Below are positions 40,859 to 48,261 of a DNA stretch of 48,261 nucleotides, piece by piece. Each line of letters starts with the position of its first letter. Within the stretch, counting starts at the first letter, position 1. The notes beneath the pieces are model-generated. The model was given only the letters and a program-made list of their open reading frames with translations. It had not been told where the DNA came from and ran no database searches. The DNA comes from Caballeronia turbans (GTDB lineage Bacteria; Pseudomonadota; Gammaproteobacteria; Burkholderiales; Burkholderiaceae): contig FCOD02000040.1 of the NCBI GenBank assembly GCA_001544655.2, positions 1 through 48,261 of the forward strand, given 5' to 3'. The translations under genes were made by a program, and so were the position numbers.

Positions 40859-41281
40859 ATGGCAACACCTGTTACGCAGATCGCTGATTTCAGCAAGATC
40901 CTGGAGAGCTTCAAGTTTCCCGGCGTCGATATGACGTCGTTGCTGGAAGCGCGGCGCAAGGACGTAGAAGCACTCGCGAAGGCCAACACACTCGCGTATG
41001 AAGGCATGCAGGCGTTGGTTCGAAAGCAAACAGAGATGCTCAATGCGAGCGCGCAGGCGATTCAGGCCGCAGCGGGCCGGATGAGCGGCGACAATGCAGC
41101 GGAGGCGATGGCAAAGCGGGGGGCGTTCATCCAGGAGTCGCTGCAGACGGCGTTCGAAAACATGCGCGAGCTTGCTGAAATGGCACAGAAGTCGCAGACG
41201 GAATCGTTAGCGGCGATCAGCAAGCGCGCCGAGCAGACGATGCAGGAGCTCACGGCGCTGTCGTCGAAGCGCACGCAGTAG
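40859..41281 (+). CDS. Phasin family protein
   Basis: A 140-aa phasin, the small helical protein that coats polyhydroxyalkanoate granules. The Phasin_2 pattern is visible: FSKILESFKFPGVDMTSLLE, ARRKDVEALAKANTLAYEGM, QALVRKQTEMLNAS and a helical C-terminus rich in Gln and Glu. The ATG at 40859 has a good GAAAGGAGA ribosome site. No PHA synthase gene is nearby, so it is an orphan phasin, a common situation in Burkholderiaceae. Granule binding is a family inference. Confidence 0.88.
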   Translation: MATPVTQIADFSKILESFKFPGVDMTSLLEARRKDVEALAKANTLAYEGMQALVRKQTEMLNASAQAIQAAAGRMSGDNAAEAMAKRGAFIQESLQTAFENMRELAEMAQKSQTESLAAISKRAEQTMQELTALSSKRTQ

Positions 41282-41333
41282 GGAATAACAAAGGCGCCTT
41301 GCCGGTGGCACAGAGCGCCGCGCGAGGCGCGAT

Positions 41334-42053
41334 TTAGACGGCCTTTAGATCGGGCAGCAGACGGTCGAACTCCTGCTTCACGACGCGATAACACTCGCAG
41401 ACACGTTTTTCGAGCCCCGGCCGGTCGAGCACCTGGATGTGTCCGTGACCGTAGCGAATGAGCCCGGCGTCCTGAAGCTTAAGCGCTGCTTCCGTCACAC
41501 CGGAACGCCGTACGCCGAGCATGTTGGCAATCAGTTCCTGGGTCATCTTCAGTTCATTGGAGGGCAGGCGGTCCATGCTGAGCAGCAGCCACCGGCACAG
41601 TTGTTGGTCGATCGAATGGTGCCTGTTGCAAACGGCGGTCTGTGCCATTTGCGTGATCAGGGCTTGCGTATAGCGCAGTAACAGCCGCTGCACGGGGCCG
41701 CCGCGGATGAATTCCTCTTTGAGTATCTGCGCGTCCAGCCGGAAGGCGGCCCCGGCGCTTTGCACGATAGCGCGGCTCGGCGTCGTTTCGCCGCCCATGA
41801 ACAGTGCGATGCCGATGAGCCCCTCATTACCCACGATCGCAATTTCTGCGGACGCGCCATCCTCCATCACGTAGAGCAGAGACACGATGGATGTCGCAGG
41901 GAAATAGACGAAGCGCTGGCGATCGCCCGATTCGTACACGACCTGCCCCAAAGTCATGTCGACCGGAACGAGATGCGGCGCAAGGCGCACCCTTTCTGCT
42001 TCTGGCAAAACCGAAAGTAAATGGTTTTCGTCGAGACGTGCGTCGTCAACCAT
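41334..42053 (-). CDS. Crp/Fnr-family regulator
   Basis: A 239-aa regulator. The N-terminal two thirds form a cyclic-nucleotide-binding-like jelly roll (LGQVVYESGDRQRFVYFPAT, then SIVSLLYVMEDGASAEIAIV and GNEGLIGIALFMGGETTP). The C-terminal winged helix is ELIANMLGVRRSGVTEAALK. There is no cysteine cluster for an Fe-S centre, so it is not Fnr itself, and the cAMP-contact arginine/serine pair of Crp is not evident. It converges with the phasin gene, 52 bases apart. Ligand unknown. Confidence 0.85.
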   Translation of the reverse strand: MVDDARLDENHLLSVLPEAERVRLAPHLVPVDMTLGQVVYESGDRQRFVYFPATSIVSLLYVMEDGASAEIAIVGNEGLIGIALFMGGETTPSRAIVQSAGAAFRLDAQILKEEFIRGGPVQRLLLRYTQALITQMAQTAVCNRHHSIDQQLCRWLLLSMDRLPSNELKMTQELIANMLGVRRSGVTEAALKLQDAGLIRYGHGHIQVLDRPGLEKRVCECYRVVKQEFDRLLPDLKAV

Positions 42054-42251
42054 AGCGGGTCCTCAGGTTCGCCAGAATCGCCCCGGACAAAGGGGGCGGC
42101 GGACCGCGCGCGAGCGGGCCTCGCGACCGTTTCAGGGAATCGATTAATCGCACCCGCGCGGGGTCACTTCCTGCTCGAAGTATAGTTCTGGCGCGCCGCG
42201 CGGATCGACAGGCCGATATCGGCGGGCGGACGAGGCCGTGTTCAAGCGGCC

Positions 42252-42374
42252 ATGCACTACAGCGACGGGGAAGCGCTCGTGATGCTTTATGACATCCTGC
42301 CGACGCGCTTCGAGTGCGACGTGTTGAACGGCAGAATTGAAGTCGCGCACCCGACGCCATCGGAAACGCCGTAG
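42252..42374 (+). pseudogene. Internal scrap of a zinc alcohol dehydrogenase
   Basis: A 40-residue frame reads MHYSDGEALVMLYDILPTRF, then ECDVLNGRIEVAHPTPSETP. The stretch EALVMLxDILPTxFECxVLNGxI is typical of the segment just before the Rossmann fold in medium-chain zinc-dependent alcohol dehydrogenases of Proteobacteria, as I remember it. No zinc site and no NAD loop are present. It is an isolated gene fragment. Confidence 0.6.
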
Positions 42375-42390
42375 AGGCACGCGTTAAAGA

Positions 42391-42789
42391 TCATCGCGTG
42401 GCATACATCCGTCGAACACGTCTGCGGCGCGAGACGCCAAGCAGACGCGCGGCAATGAACCAAGCAAAGCTAATATCGTGACATTGCTCGAGCTTCTCGC
42501 GGGCCAGCGTCGGGCCAAAGTCGGCGTAGCGTTCCCGGATGAGGTTCACGGCGCGCTGCGCCAGGACGTCGTCCAGCTTGCGATTGCCCGGTCGGCCACG
42601 CTTACCCGACGCCACGCCTTGCGGTCCGTGCTCCCGATAGCGCGTCAGCAGGCGCTCGATCTGACGCACCGTCAGACCCAAGCGCTCAGCCGCGCGTCCG
42701 GGCTTCAAACCCGTCTCGACGACCGCTTCGATAACCTTCAGTCTGTCCCATTCGCCCATGGTCAAACTCACAGGTGCGTTCGGTGACAT
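42391..42789 (-). pseudogene. Truncated ISNCY (IS1202-like) transposase
   Basis: A 132-aa frame holding the N-terminal helix-turn-helix region of an ISNCY-type transposase: MGEWDRLKVIEAVVETGLKP, GRAAERLGLTVRQIERLLTR and YADFGPTLAREKLEQCHDIS. The frame then ends in an Arg-rich tail (LLGVSRRRRVRRMYATR) that does not fit the family, so the catalytic DDE domain is missing. The start at 42789 and the first 105 residues look intact. It marks the left side of the mobile region. Confidence 0.75.
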
Positions 42790-43206
42790 GACGGGCTCCC
42801 GTCTGAACGGTCAGCCCCCAGCTTGCCACCGGTCAAAAACTCGACATCTGTAAATAGCCAGAACCCGACATTAGGATACAGCCGCTACAACCCAAAAATA
42901 CGATAATTAGGTTTTTTCGGCGCAGGGCAAGCTGACGCTCAAGCGTCTTCAGTTGGACGCATCCGCGTTATCCGACTGCAATATCTTCGGACATTCGGAT
43001 CTTGCGTGGGACTTCGGTCAGTTCGTCCGGACGCACCAAGCCGCAGGTCCGCGTGTCGCGGTAAGCGAGGCGCGGAAGCGTAGCGATGTATCCGCGAGGC
43101 GAGAACAGTCGTTTTCTGAAGAGTCCCGCGTAACTGGCCCGCACTCTCGTTGGACAAGTCTCGTTACATGCGCACGCTCGGTTGCACTGGCAAGCGTCCA
43201 GAGTCT
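42790..43206. other. Intergenic stretch in the mobile region
   Basis: This 417-base stretch, noticeably more AT-rich in its first third, has no protein I can name. One minus-strand frame near 43000-43150 contains a protein-like bit (GLVRPDELTEVPRKIRMSED) that may be the tail of a deleted gene. No inverted repeats of an IS were found. Confidence 0.4.
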
Positions 43207-44070
43207 TTATTTTTTTCGTTTCTCTCGCCGCGACGACATCAAAAAAGCTTGGATGTACCCTTTCACCTCATCCTCGTCGATTAGCAATCCCCTCGCATCT
43301 TCGACGTTGAACGTCATCTCAAAGCTGATCTTTGTCGGCGTTGCGCGTATCCTCAGAGACATGTCGGAATAGTCCCGTGCCCCCGCCAGTGCATTTAACA
43401 GTTCATCCGTAGAGCGACGCTTGGGCCTGTCGTGGAGCGCCCTTGCGTTCCGAATCAGTCTCTCTTCGCCGACCGTCCTCTGGATCCCGATCAGCGTCTC
43501 GCCGACCTCTAGCGACATATATGATCCGTCGAACAAGCTGAGGACTATTGATGGAAGCTTTGAGATTGCGATCGCCCTTGCAAGCGTCGACCGGTCCCAA
43601 CCAGTGATGGTGGCCGCCTCTGCCATGGTTGACCAAAGATTAGAAGCCAAGCCGTCCGCAAACTGGGACGCCCGCTCAATTGGCGAGACGTCCTTCCACT
43701 CTGCCCTCCTTCGAACAGGCGGGGGCACCCCTTCTAGCATCGCTACCAACTCTTGCCAGCTTCGGCCATTGGCATCGATCCTCTCAGCCCGCCGTTGCAC
43801 TTCATCCCTTCCGAACTTGTTTTCGAGCCGTATCAACTCGCGAGCAGTTGCGTCTCTAACCTTCGTCGATGAAAAAAGCGACAGGACTGCTTCCGGCATC
43901 GCAATCAGCCGCGCCGCTCGGTTTATGTGTGCACGAGTTACTTTGAGCCCGGCGAGCGCTTTGGCAGCCTGAGTTTGATTCTGCCATGTTCTCCCAAGTC
44001 CGCTTTGATAGACGGAGGCAAGCAGGAGCGGATTTTTTCCTAACGATTTTGTAGATAAGTCGACAGTCAT
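43207..44070 (-). CDS. ParB-like protein with two helix-turn-helix repeats, N-terminal domain missing
   Basis: A 287-aa protein, of lower GC content than its neighbours. Two similar segments can be aligned: TRAHINRAARLIAMPEAVLS followed by LFSS near residues 40-65, and DRSTLARAIAISKLPSIVLS followed by LFDG near 155-180. This R/LxxAxxIxxLPxxVLSLF pattern is the KorB/ParB-type DNA-binding helix-turn-helix. The usual N-terminal ParB CTPase motifs (ENxxR, GERRW-like) are absent. I use the ATG at 44070; a TTG at 44106 would add 12 residues. No ParA gene is nearby. It may be a truncated plasmid partition protein or an orphan adaptor. Confidence 0.65.
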   Translation of the reverse strand: MTVDLSTKSLGKNPLLLASVYQSGLGRTWQNQTQAAKALAGLKVTRAHINRAARLIAMPEAVLSLFSSTKVRDATARELIRLENKFGRDEVQRRAERIDANGRSWQELVAMLEGVPPPVRRRAEWKDVSPIERASQFADGLASNLWSTMAEAATITGWDRSTLARAIAISKLPSIVLSLFDGSYMSLEVGETLIGIQRTVGEERLIRNARALHDRPKRRSTDELLNALAGARDYSDMSLRIRATPTKISFEMTFNVEDARGLLIDEDEVKGYIQAFLMSSRREKRKK

Positions 44071-44820
44071 TGATTTGTTGATGTGTCGATGCGCGGCGAC
44101 GAACAACGCGGGTGCGCCAAAGTTCGGACAGCGCGTCGAGGGCGAGTAGACCTCTAGCCCGGAGGCACAACTTTGTATCGTTCAAAGATCGGGCTGACCT
44201 CATACACGCAGGATGCGAGAACCTGAGCACACCAGCCTTATCGCAATCTCCATTCAACGAAGCGTCATGGTTAGATTGCATTTCAAAGGTAGGGCGATAC
44301 TTTACAAGCTATTCATCCCGGGTACGTACGTCTCGGAAGCCATTTGATGAAGGCTCGACGAGTTGCGAAGAGCTGACGTGACTACAAGGATCGGCACGTC
44401 CGTGAACAGCGGCGCATAAGTGCTTTTTGTGCCGAATTCCCTTTTTGTTCCTAATCGTAACACTCTCTCGAGGACCCGAGCCGGCTGTAGGTATCGTGAC
44501 ATTTCCTACGGCGCTCGCGGCAGTCCGCAAACATGCGCAGATGCACAAATGTGCCCAAACGCTCCTTCCGTCACAACTTAGTCGGTCCGCCACAGCATAG
44601 GGTTCATCTGCGAGCGACCGTAAAAGACGTGCGAAACAGAGCACGACTCCACGGAGATCCCGGTCGCGAGCGGAACGCGATGACGTGGTAGGGTCAAGAA
44701 AGCTGGTCGGTATCAGCGTTTGTCGTCGGCCTTACTCATCCTTGGTACAGCTCATACCGGTATGTCACGGCTTAGCATTCGTGATATTTGCTGGTCAACG
44801 CTGGTGACCGTAGTGACGCT
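44071..44820. other. Non-coding stretch between ParB-like gene and T4SS relic
   Basis: These 750 bases hold no convincing gene. The open frames have poor composition on both strands. A perfect 12-bp palindrome, CATACCGGTATG, is at 44753-44764. I saw no tRNA, no IS ends and no terminator. Confidence 0.4.
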
Positions 44821-45224
44821 TCGACCGTCAAAGACATGGCGATTCGCCGGTTCACGAGCGAGCCGGTGCTGTCAGACCGCCTGAAACGTCGCGTATGACC
44901 GCCAGCATCAACGCGGTGATAGCTCAAATGATCGGCGCGGCAGCGGGGCAGTTCCGCGACTGGCCACCGGCTGCGGCCAAGAAGGCCGCAAGCGACTCGC
45001 CGTTCAATGCAGCGATAGTCGCGGGCGACCCCATGAGCCCGACCAATCCGTTCAACGGCGGCGCCGATCCTTTGACGATGCCGAGCGTCGCACGCATTGG
45101 CGTGTTCAACAACCGGGACCAGATCTACCGCGTGCTGGCCGCCCCGCTCAAGTTGACGACGATTGAGCTGGAGAAGGGCGAGAAGCTGATTGCCGACCCC
45201 GCGATGTGCGACAGCGTCCAGTGT
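44821..45224 (+). pseudogene. Decayed VirB8::VirB9 fusion fragment
   Basis: The first part (44821-44964) is close to an internal piece of the virB8 gene downstream (46033-46176), including TVKDMAIR.FT.EPVLSDRL and, after a one-base frameshift, QMIGAAAGQFRDW. It joins directly to a piece (44966-45224) close to the start of the downstream virB9 (46528-46788), with VAGDPMSPTNPFNGGADPLT and APLKLTTIELEKGEKLIADP. The join is in frame, so 44895-45419 reads as one chimeric frame, but the promoter-proximal virB8 and the rest of virB9 are gone. It is a deleted duplicate of the T4SS genes. Confidence 0.88.
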
Positions 45225-45375
45225 GAGCAATTGACTCTTCGATCGCAACGAGCAAGCATCGCGTGCCTTGCGCGGAACGCTGGAACGCAGTCGAGTCTGG
45301 GAGCGGAATGTAATGCCGTGGCACCGGAACGCTGTGCCGTGGTTACGTCCGCCGAACATCGCCAAATGAGCCTAC

Positions 45376-45393
45376 GAATTATCATGATAATTC
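45376..45393. repeat. 18-bp perfect palindrome, copy 1
   Basis: GAATTATCATGATAATTC is a perfect 18-bp palindrome, followed by CTAGC. The same palindrome and the same next five bases recur 219 bases downstream at 45595. It is in non-coding DNA upstream of virB8. Candidate operator or partition site. Confidence 0.75.
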
Positions 45394-45455
45394 CTAGCTT
45401 GTCAGCCCCTAAACGATAAACGCTTGTTTCTAAAGATTTTTTCTGTCCAAAACGA

Positions 45456-45495
45456 GGGTGTAACAAATCCGCACACTTGCGAAAATGTTACACCC
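45456..45495. repeat. 10-bp inverted repeat between the two palindromes
   Basis: GGGTGTAACA (45456-45465) and TGTTACACCC (45486-45495) are perfect inverted copies 20 bases apart. The arms lie between the two 18-bp palindromes. No T run follows, so it is more likely a protein-binding site or a structural element than a terminator. Confidence 0.7.
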
Positions 45496-45594
45496 CACTC
45501 GCAGGATCGCCGAGCGAGCCGTTTGGCTAGTACATACATGGCCTAGGTCTGCAGCGGAAAGCGACATCTTTTCGCGCCTGTTCTCACGGATCGA

Positions 45595-45612
45595 GAATTA
45601 TCATGATAATTC
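45595..45612. repeat. 18-bp perfect palindrome, copy 2
   Basis: An identical copy of GAATTATCATGATAATTC, again followed by CTAGC, and 131 bases upstream of the virB8 start. The two copies are in the same orientation by their flanking CTAGC. Confidence 0.75.
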
Positions 45613-45743
45613 CTAGCGAACGCTAACCGACCGCAGCACGGTACCGAACGGCGCACCGTGCAAAGACGCACGAAACAAGCCGTCTTTCCGCCGACAAAAG
45701 CACGCGCACGCTGTTTCAATGGTGACCATTCCAAAGGGTTGCC

Positions 45744-46448
45744 ATGCGTCTTCTCAAGAATAAGCGACGGGCCGCGCTGTCCACGGCCCCCGGCTCATAC
45801 GCCGAAGAAGATCCAAGCAAGGTGATTTTCGAGACGAGCACGAAGCTCAAGCTTGAAGCAAACCGCTGGATGCTGATTTCGTTCGGCCTGGCCTTTATCG
45901 CCGCCGGTGCTGTCTGGACGCGCCAACCTCCGCCTTCAGTCACTCGAGTTGTGGGCGTCTCTGCTGACACCGGCGGCCATCCGATCGTGACCGAGCTGGT
46001 CGCCTACAAGCCCGACTCGCAAGCTGTGCGCACGACCGTCAAAGACATGGCGATTCGCTGGTTCACGATCGAGCCGGTGCTGTCGGACCGTCTCGAGACT
46101 TCGCGCATGACCGCCAACATCAACTCGGTCAAGGCGCAAATGATCGGCGCGGCAGCCGGTCAGTTCCGCGACTGGCTGAAGGCTGACACACCGTTCCAGC
46201 AGATCACGGCAAACCCGAAACTGATCCGCGAAGTCGACGTGCGCAACATCGCGTTGCTTGAAGACTCGACGGTACTTGTCGAATTCACGACGACGACGTC
46301 GCAGGCTGGCGCCACGGGTAAGCCGGACGTGAAGTCGTACGCACTCACGCTGCGCTATCAAATCGTCGCTCCCACTGCCGAGCAAGCGCTGACGACGAAC
46401 CCCTTCGGCATCTTCATTCCGTTCTTCCGCCTTGAGCGGACCGCATAA
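45744..46448 (+). CDS. VirB8/TrbF-type conjugation protein
   Basis: A T4SS inner-membrane assembly factor of 234 aa, of the VirB8 family in Inc-type transfer systems. A short cytoplasmic N-terminus is followed by one membrane segment at residues 41-58 (RWMLISFGLAFIAAGAVW) and a periplasmic NTF2-like domain that ends RYQIVAPTAEQALTTNPFGI. The ATG at 45744 has AAGGG upstream. It seems intact, but its partner virB9 is interrupted, and no other transfer gene is in the window. It lies downstream of the palindrome block. Confidence 0.85.
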   Translation: MRLLKNKRRAALSTAPGSYAEEDPSKVIFETSTKLKLEANRWMLISFGLAFIAAGAVWTRQPPPSVTRVVGVSADTGGHPIVTELVAYKPDSQAVRTTVKDMAIRWFTIEPVLSDRLETSRMTANINSVKAQMIGAAAGQFRDWLKADTPFQQITANPKLIREVDVRNIALLEDSTVLVEFTTTTSQAGATGKPDVKSYALTLRYQIVAPTAEQALTTNPFGIFIPFFRLERTA

Positions 46449-46450
46449 GC

Positions 46451-46847
46451 ATGACCGCAACCACTCTCCATAAACCGCCGGTCATCGGCATGTGCGTTCT
46501 CGCTGCATGCGCAGCGTTCCTTGCTCAACCGGCTGCGGCTAAGAAAGCCGTGAGCGATTCTGCATTTAATGCTGCGATGGTCGCGGGCGACCCCATGAGC
46601 CCGATCAATCCGTTCAACGGCGGGGCCGATCCTTTGACGATGCCGGGCGACGCGCGCATCGGCGTGTTCCCATACAGCCGCGACCAAATCTACCGCGTGC
46701 TGACCGCACCGCTCAAGCTTACGACGATCGAGCTGGAGAAGGGCGAGAAGCTAATTGCTGACCCGGCGATGGGCGACAGCGTCCAGTGGGAAATCGACGA
46801 CGACAAGATGAACCACGTGTTCATCAAGCCTCACAAGGCCGATCTAG
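46451..46847 (+). pseudogene. VirB9/TrbG-type protein, interrupted by an IS5-type element
   Basis: The gene starts two bases after the virB8 stop. A Sec signal peptide of about 30 residues (ending LAQPAAAKK) precedes the N-terminal VirB9 domain: NPFNGGADPLTMPGDARIGV, YSRDQIYRVLTAPLKLTTIE and NHVFIKPHKADL. The IS5-type element enters in codon 133 at the CTAG target, so the frame ends in the IS (TGA at 46856-46858). Beyond the IS the DNA does not continue as VirB9, so a further rearrangement has happened. VirB9 is the outer-membrane core partner of VirB7/VirB10. Confidence 0.88.
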
Positions 46848-48186
46848 CAGGCCGTTGAAATATCCGTCGTTGGCGCGCTAAGACGCGTTGCGACGGATGC
46901 TGAACTCGCGCTTCTGACACGCGCAAAAACCCTTGTGAGCGTTCGATGCTGCTCGTGAGTTCACAAAACCGACGCTATCGATTGCTTCCTTCCCCTCAAG
47001 CGGCAAGTGTTCGCATACGCGTCAGGTTATAGCCGACCTGGGTCAGCACGAAGAGCTGGTCTACGCGTTCAAGTCCCCGGCACATCGCTTGTCGAATTCG
47101 TCCGACCGTCTTGCCCCATCCAAACACCTGTTCAATCCGTTTACGCTTTTGCTGGCTCACCGCGTAGCCCGGCCAACGTGTAGTTCGCTCATCAATCGCT
47201 GAGCCTCCTGAACGTCCTTCGTTTTGGGCCACATGAGGCGTGACGCGATTCGAGCGACAACTGGCTACGAAGCCGGCGGTGTCGTAGTTCTTATCCGCAC
47301 CGACCGTGATGCCGCTCGGTGCGACACTCGCAGCATCGGCAAGCATCTGCGCCGCGCAGTCTCGCTCGGCGGTGCCGGTCGCCAGCGTCACCTGCGCGTT
47401 GACCACCAGTCCGTGTCGGTTATCGGTCAATACATGACCCATATAACAGAGCATCGCTCCCGTTCCCTTGCTTTTCCGGAACAGGCGCGCCTGCTTATCC
47501 GTCGTGGATTGATGCGTTTCGTTACTGCGTTTTTGCCCATGCCAGTTGTCATTCGGTGCGGGCGGTTCGTCTGGAGGCGTATCGTCGTCGCTCGGACTCG
47601 CCTTGGGCACGAAGCTCTTATGCCCGGCCCACGCCTGAATCAAAGTGCCATCGACGCTGAAGTGCTCGCCAGAGAGATAGCCTCGCTCACGGGCCGTCTC
47701 GACCGTCTCGTTAAAGAGCAACACCAGTACATCGTGTTCGAGCAAGCGGTCGCGGTTCTTGCTGAACGTCGAATGGTCCCACACCGTTCCGTCCATCGGC
47801 AGACCGACGAACCAGCGGTACAACATGTTGTAGGAAATCTGTTCCATCAGCATCCGTTCGCTGCGAATGGAGTACAACACCTGCAGCAACAGCGCCCGAA
47901 CCAACTTCTCCGGTGCAATGCTTGGCCGGCCACCTCTCGCGTCTGCCTCGTACATTCGCGAGAACACATCATCCATGCGCTTGAGCGAATCATTGAGCCA
48001 TGTACGAGTCGGACGCAACGGATGGTCCTTCGGCACGAAATCATCAAGCTTCAACACCGTGAACATCGACTCGGTAAAACCATCGCTGCCGCGCATCCGT
48101 TCCATCTCGCTCTCGCTAATGGCTTCAGATTCAACGTTCACCCCTTCACTCAGGATGACCGTTTGACGAGGTATTTCAACGACCTG
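46848..48186 (-). mobile_element. IS5-family insertion sequence, complete, 1339 bp
   Basis: The terminal repeats are CAGGCCGTTGAAATA at the left and CAGGTCGTTGAAATA at the right (read inward), 14 of 15 identical. The element is flanked on both sides by CTAG (46844-46847 and 48187-48190), the 4-bp target duplication expected of the IS5 subgroup. It carries one transposase gene on the minus strand. Element and gene both look intact, so it is probably a recent arrival. Name not determined. Confidence 0.88.
46996..48141 (-). CDS. IS5-family transposase
   Basis: A DDE transposase of 381 aa. The N-terminal DUF772 segment is GGRPSIAPEKLVRALLLQVL, and the catalytic acids lie in HFSVDGTLIQAWAG, TVGADKNYDT and QQKRKRIEQVFGWGK. 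The frame is complete from ATG at 48141 to the stop, inside terminal repeats. No frameshift is present. It would cut and rejoin the element's ends by the usual IS5 mechanism. Confidence 0.93.
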   Translation of the reverse strand: MNVESEAISESEMERMRGSDGFTESMFTVLKLDDFVPKDHPLRPTRTWLNDSLKRMDDVFSRMYEADARGGRPSIAPEKLVRALLLQVLYSIRSERMLMEQISYNMLYRWFVGLPMDGTVWDHSTFSKNRDRLLEHDVLVLLFNETVETARERGYLSGEHFSVDGTLIQAWAGHKSFVPKASPSDDDTPPDEPPAPNDNWHGQKRSNETHQSTTDKQARLFRKSKGTGAMLCYMGHVLTDNRHGLVVNAQVTLATGTAERDCAAQMLADAASVAPSGITVGADKNYDTAGFVASCRSNRVTPHVAQNEGRSGGSAIDERTTRWPGYAVSQQKRKRIEQVFGWGKTVGRIRQAMCRGLERVDQLFVLTQVGYNLTRMRTLAA

Positions 48187-48261
48187 CTAGTGTCCCGAGT
48201 TGAAAATTCATTGAATGATGGCGATTGCGTACTAGAGTGTCTGTATGTCACTTGATGCGAG
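48187..48261. other. DNA to the right of the IS, unidentified
   Basis: After the CTAG duplication the sequence begins TGTCCCGAGTTGAAAATTC. It does not encode the rest of VirB9 in any frame I checked; in frame it gives VSRVENSLNDGDCVLECLYV and a stop. It may be the end of another mobile element. Too short to name. Confidence 0.4.

Noticed and set aside
44753-44764. 12-bp palindrome CATACCGGTATG as a further copy of the AATG..CATT operator
   Set aside because: It shares only the ACCGGT core; the outer AATG and CATT are missing and no related gene is near.

Overview
The window is high-GC, densely packed catabolic and transport DNA of the kind found on secondary replicons of Burkholderiaceae; Paraburkholderia or Caballeronia is the best guess, judged from protein style and gene content and not from a marker gene. 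No rRNA, tRNA or CRISPR array was seen. Most of it is a string of self-contained nutrient-use cassettes, each with its own importer, enzymes and regulator. The last 6 kb is decayed mobile or plasmid DNA.

Layout. (1) 0.9-8.3 kb: the lower nicotinate pathway, nicC-nicE-nicD-nicX-nicF, on the minus strand (6-hydroxynicotinate to 2,5-dihydroxypyridine to N-formylmaleamate to maleamate to maleate to fumarate). A divergent TetR-type regulator and an aromatic-acid MFS importer go with it. Matching AT-rich palindromes lie in front of nicC and in front of the importer. nicAB, which would make 6-hydroxynicotinate, is absent. (2) 8.3-8.8 kb: the scar of a tyrosine recombinase/IS91-type transposase pair. 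(3) 8.8-22.8 kb: a LacI regulator, then a plus-strand operon with a NitT/TauT-type ABC importer, a MaoC hydratase, an enoyl-CoA hydratase, a dimeric-barrel protein, an FAH-family hydrolase, a CoA-transferase, an AroE-like dehydrogenase and an IclR regulator. Facing it are a second, very similar CoA-transferase and an aldo/keto reductase. Each of these two minus-strand genes is preceded by the same 18-bp palindrome. The substrate is unknown. (4) 23.1-33.2 kb: an amide/urea-type operon with a five-gene ABC importer, an FmdA-type formamidase/acetamidase, AmiC, AmiR, an SDR and an amidase-signature enzyme. Its leader carries two hexaloop hairpins (AAAGAT, ACAGAA) followed by a 16-bp terminator. 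This is the architecture expected of an RNA switch read by an ANTAR antiterminator, and the operon encodes such a protein (AmiR). (5) 33.3-40.2 kb: a beta-hydroxyacid dehydrogenase, an ABM-domain protein, a SAF-domain dehydrogenase and a LysR regulator, divergent from a TRAP importer with fused membrane subunits; probably an uncharacterised hydroxy- or sugar-acid route. (6) 40.4-42.1 kb: a broken SatP-type acetate transporter, a phasin and a Crp/Fnr regulator. (7) 42.2-48.3 kb: an alcohol dehydrogenase scrap, a truncated ISNCY-type transposase, a ParB-like protein without its N-terminal domain, a decayed VirB8::VirB9 fusion, an unusual non-coding block with two identical 18-bp palindromes around a 10-bp inverted repeat, an apparently intact VirB8, and a VirB9 interrupted by a complete IS5-type element with a CTAG target duplication.

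The most interesting signals are the ANTAR leader, the shared palindrome of the IclR/CoA-transferase locus, the substrate of that locus, and the palindrome block upstream of virB8.
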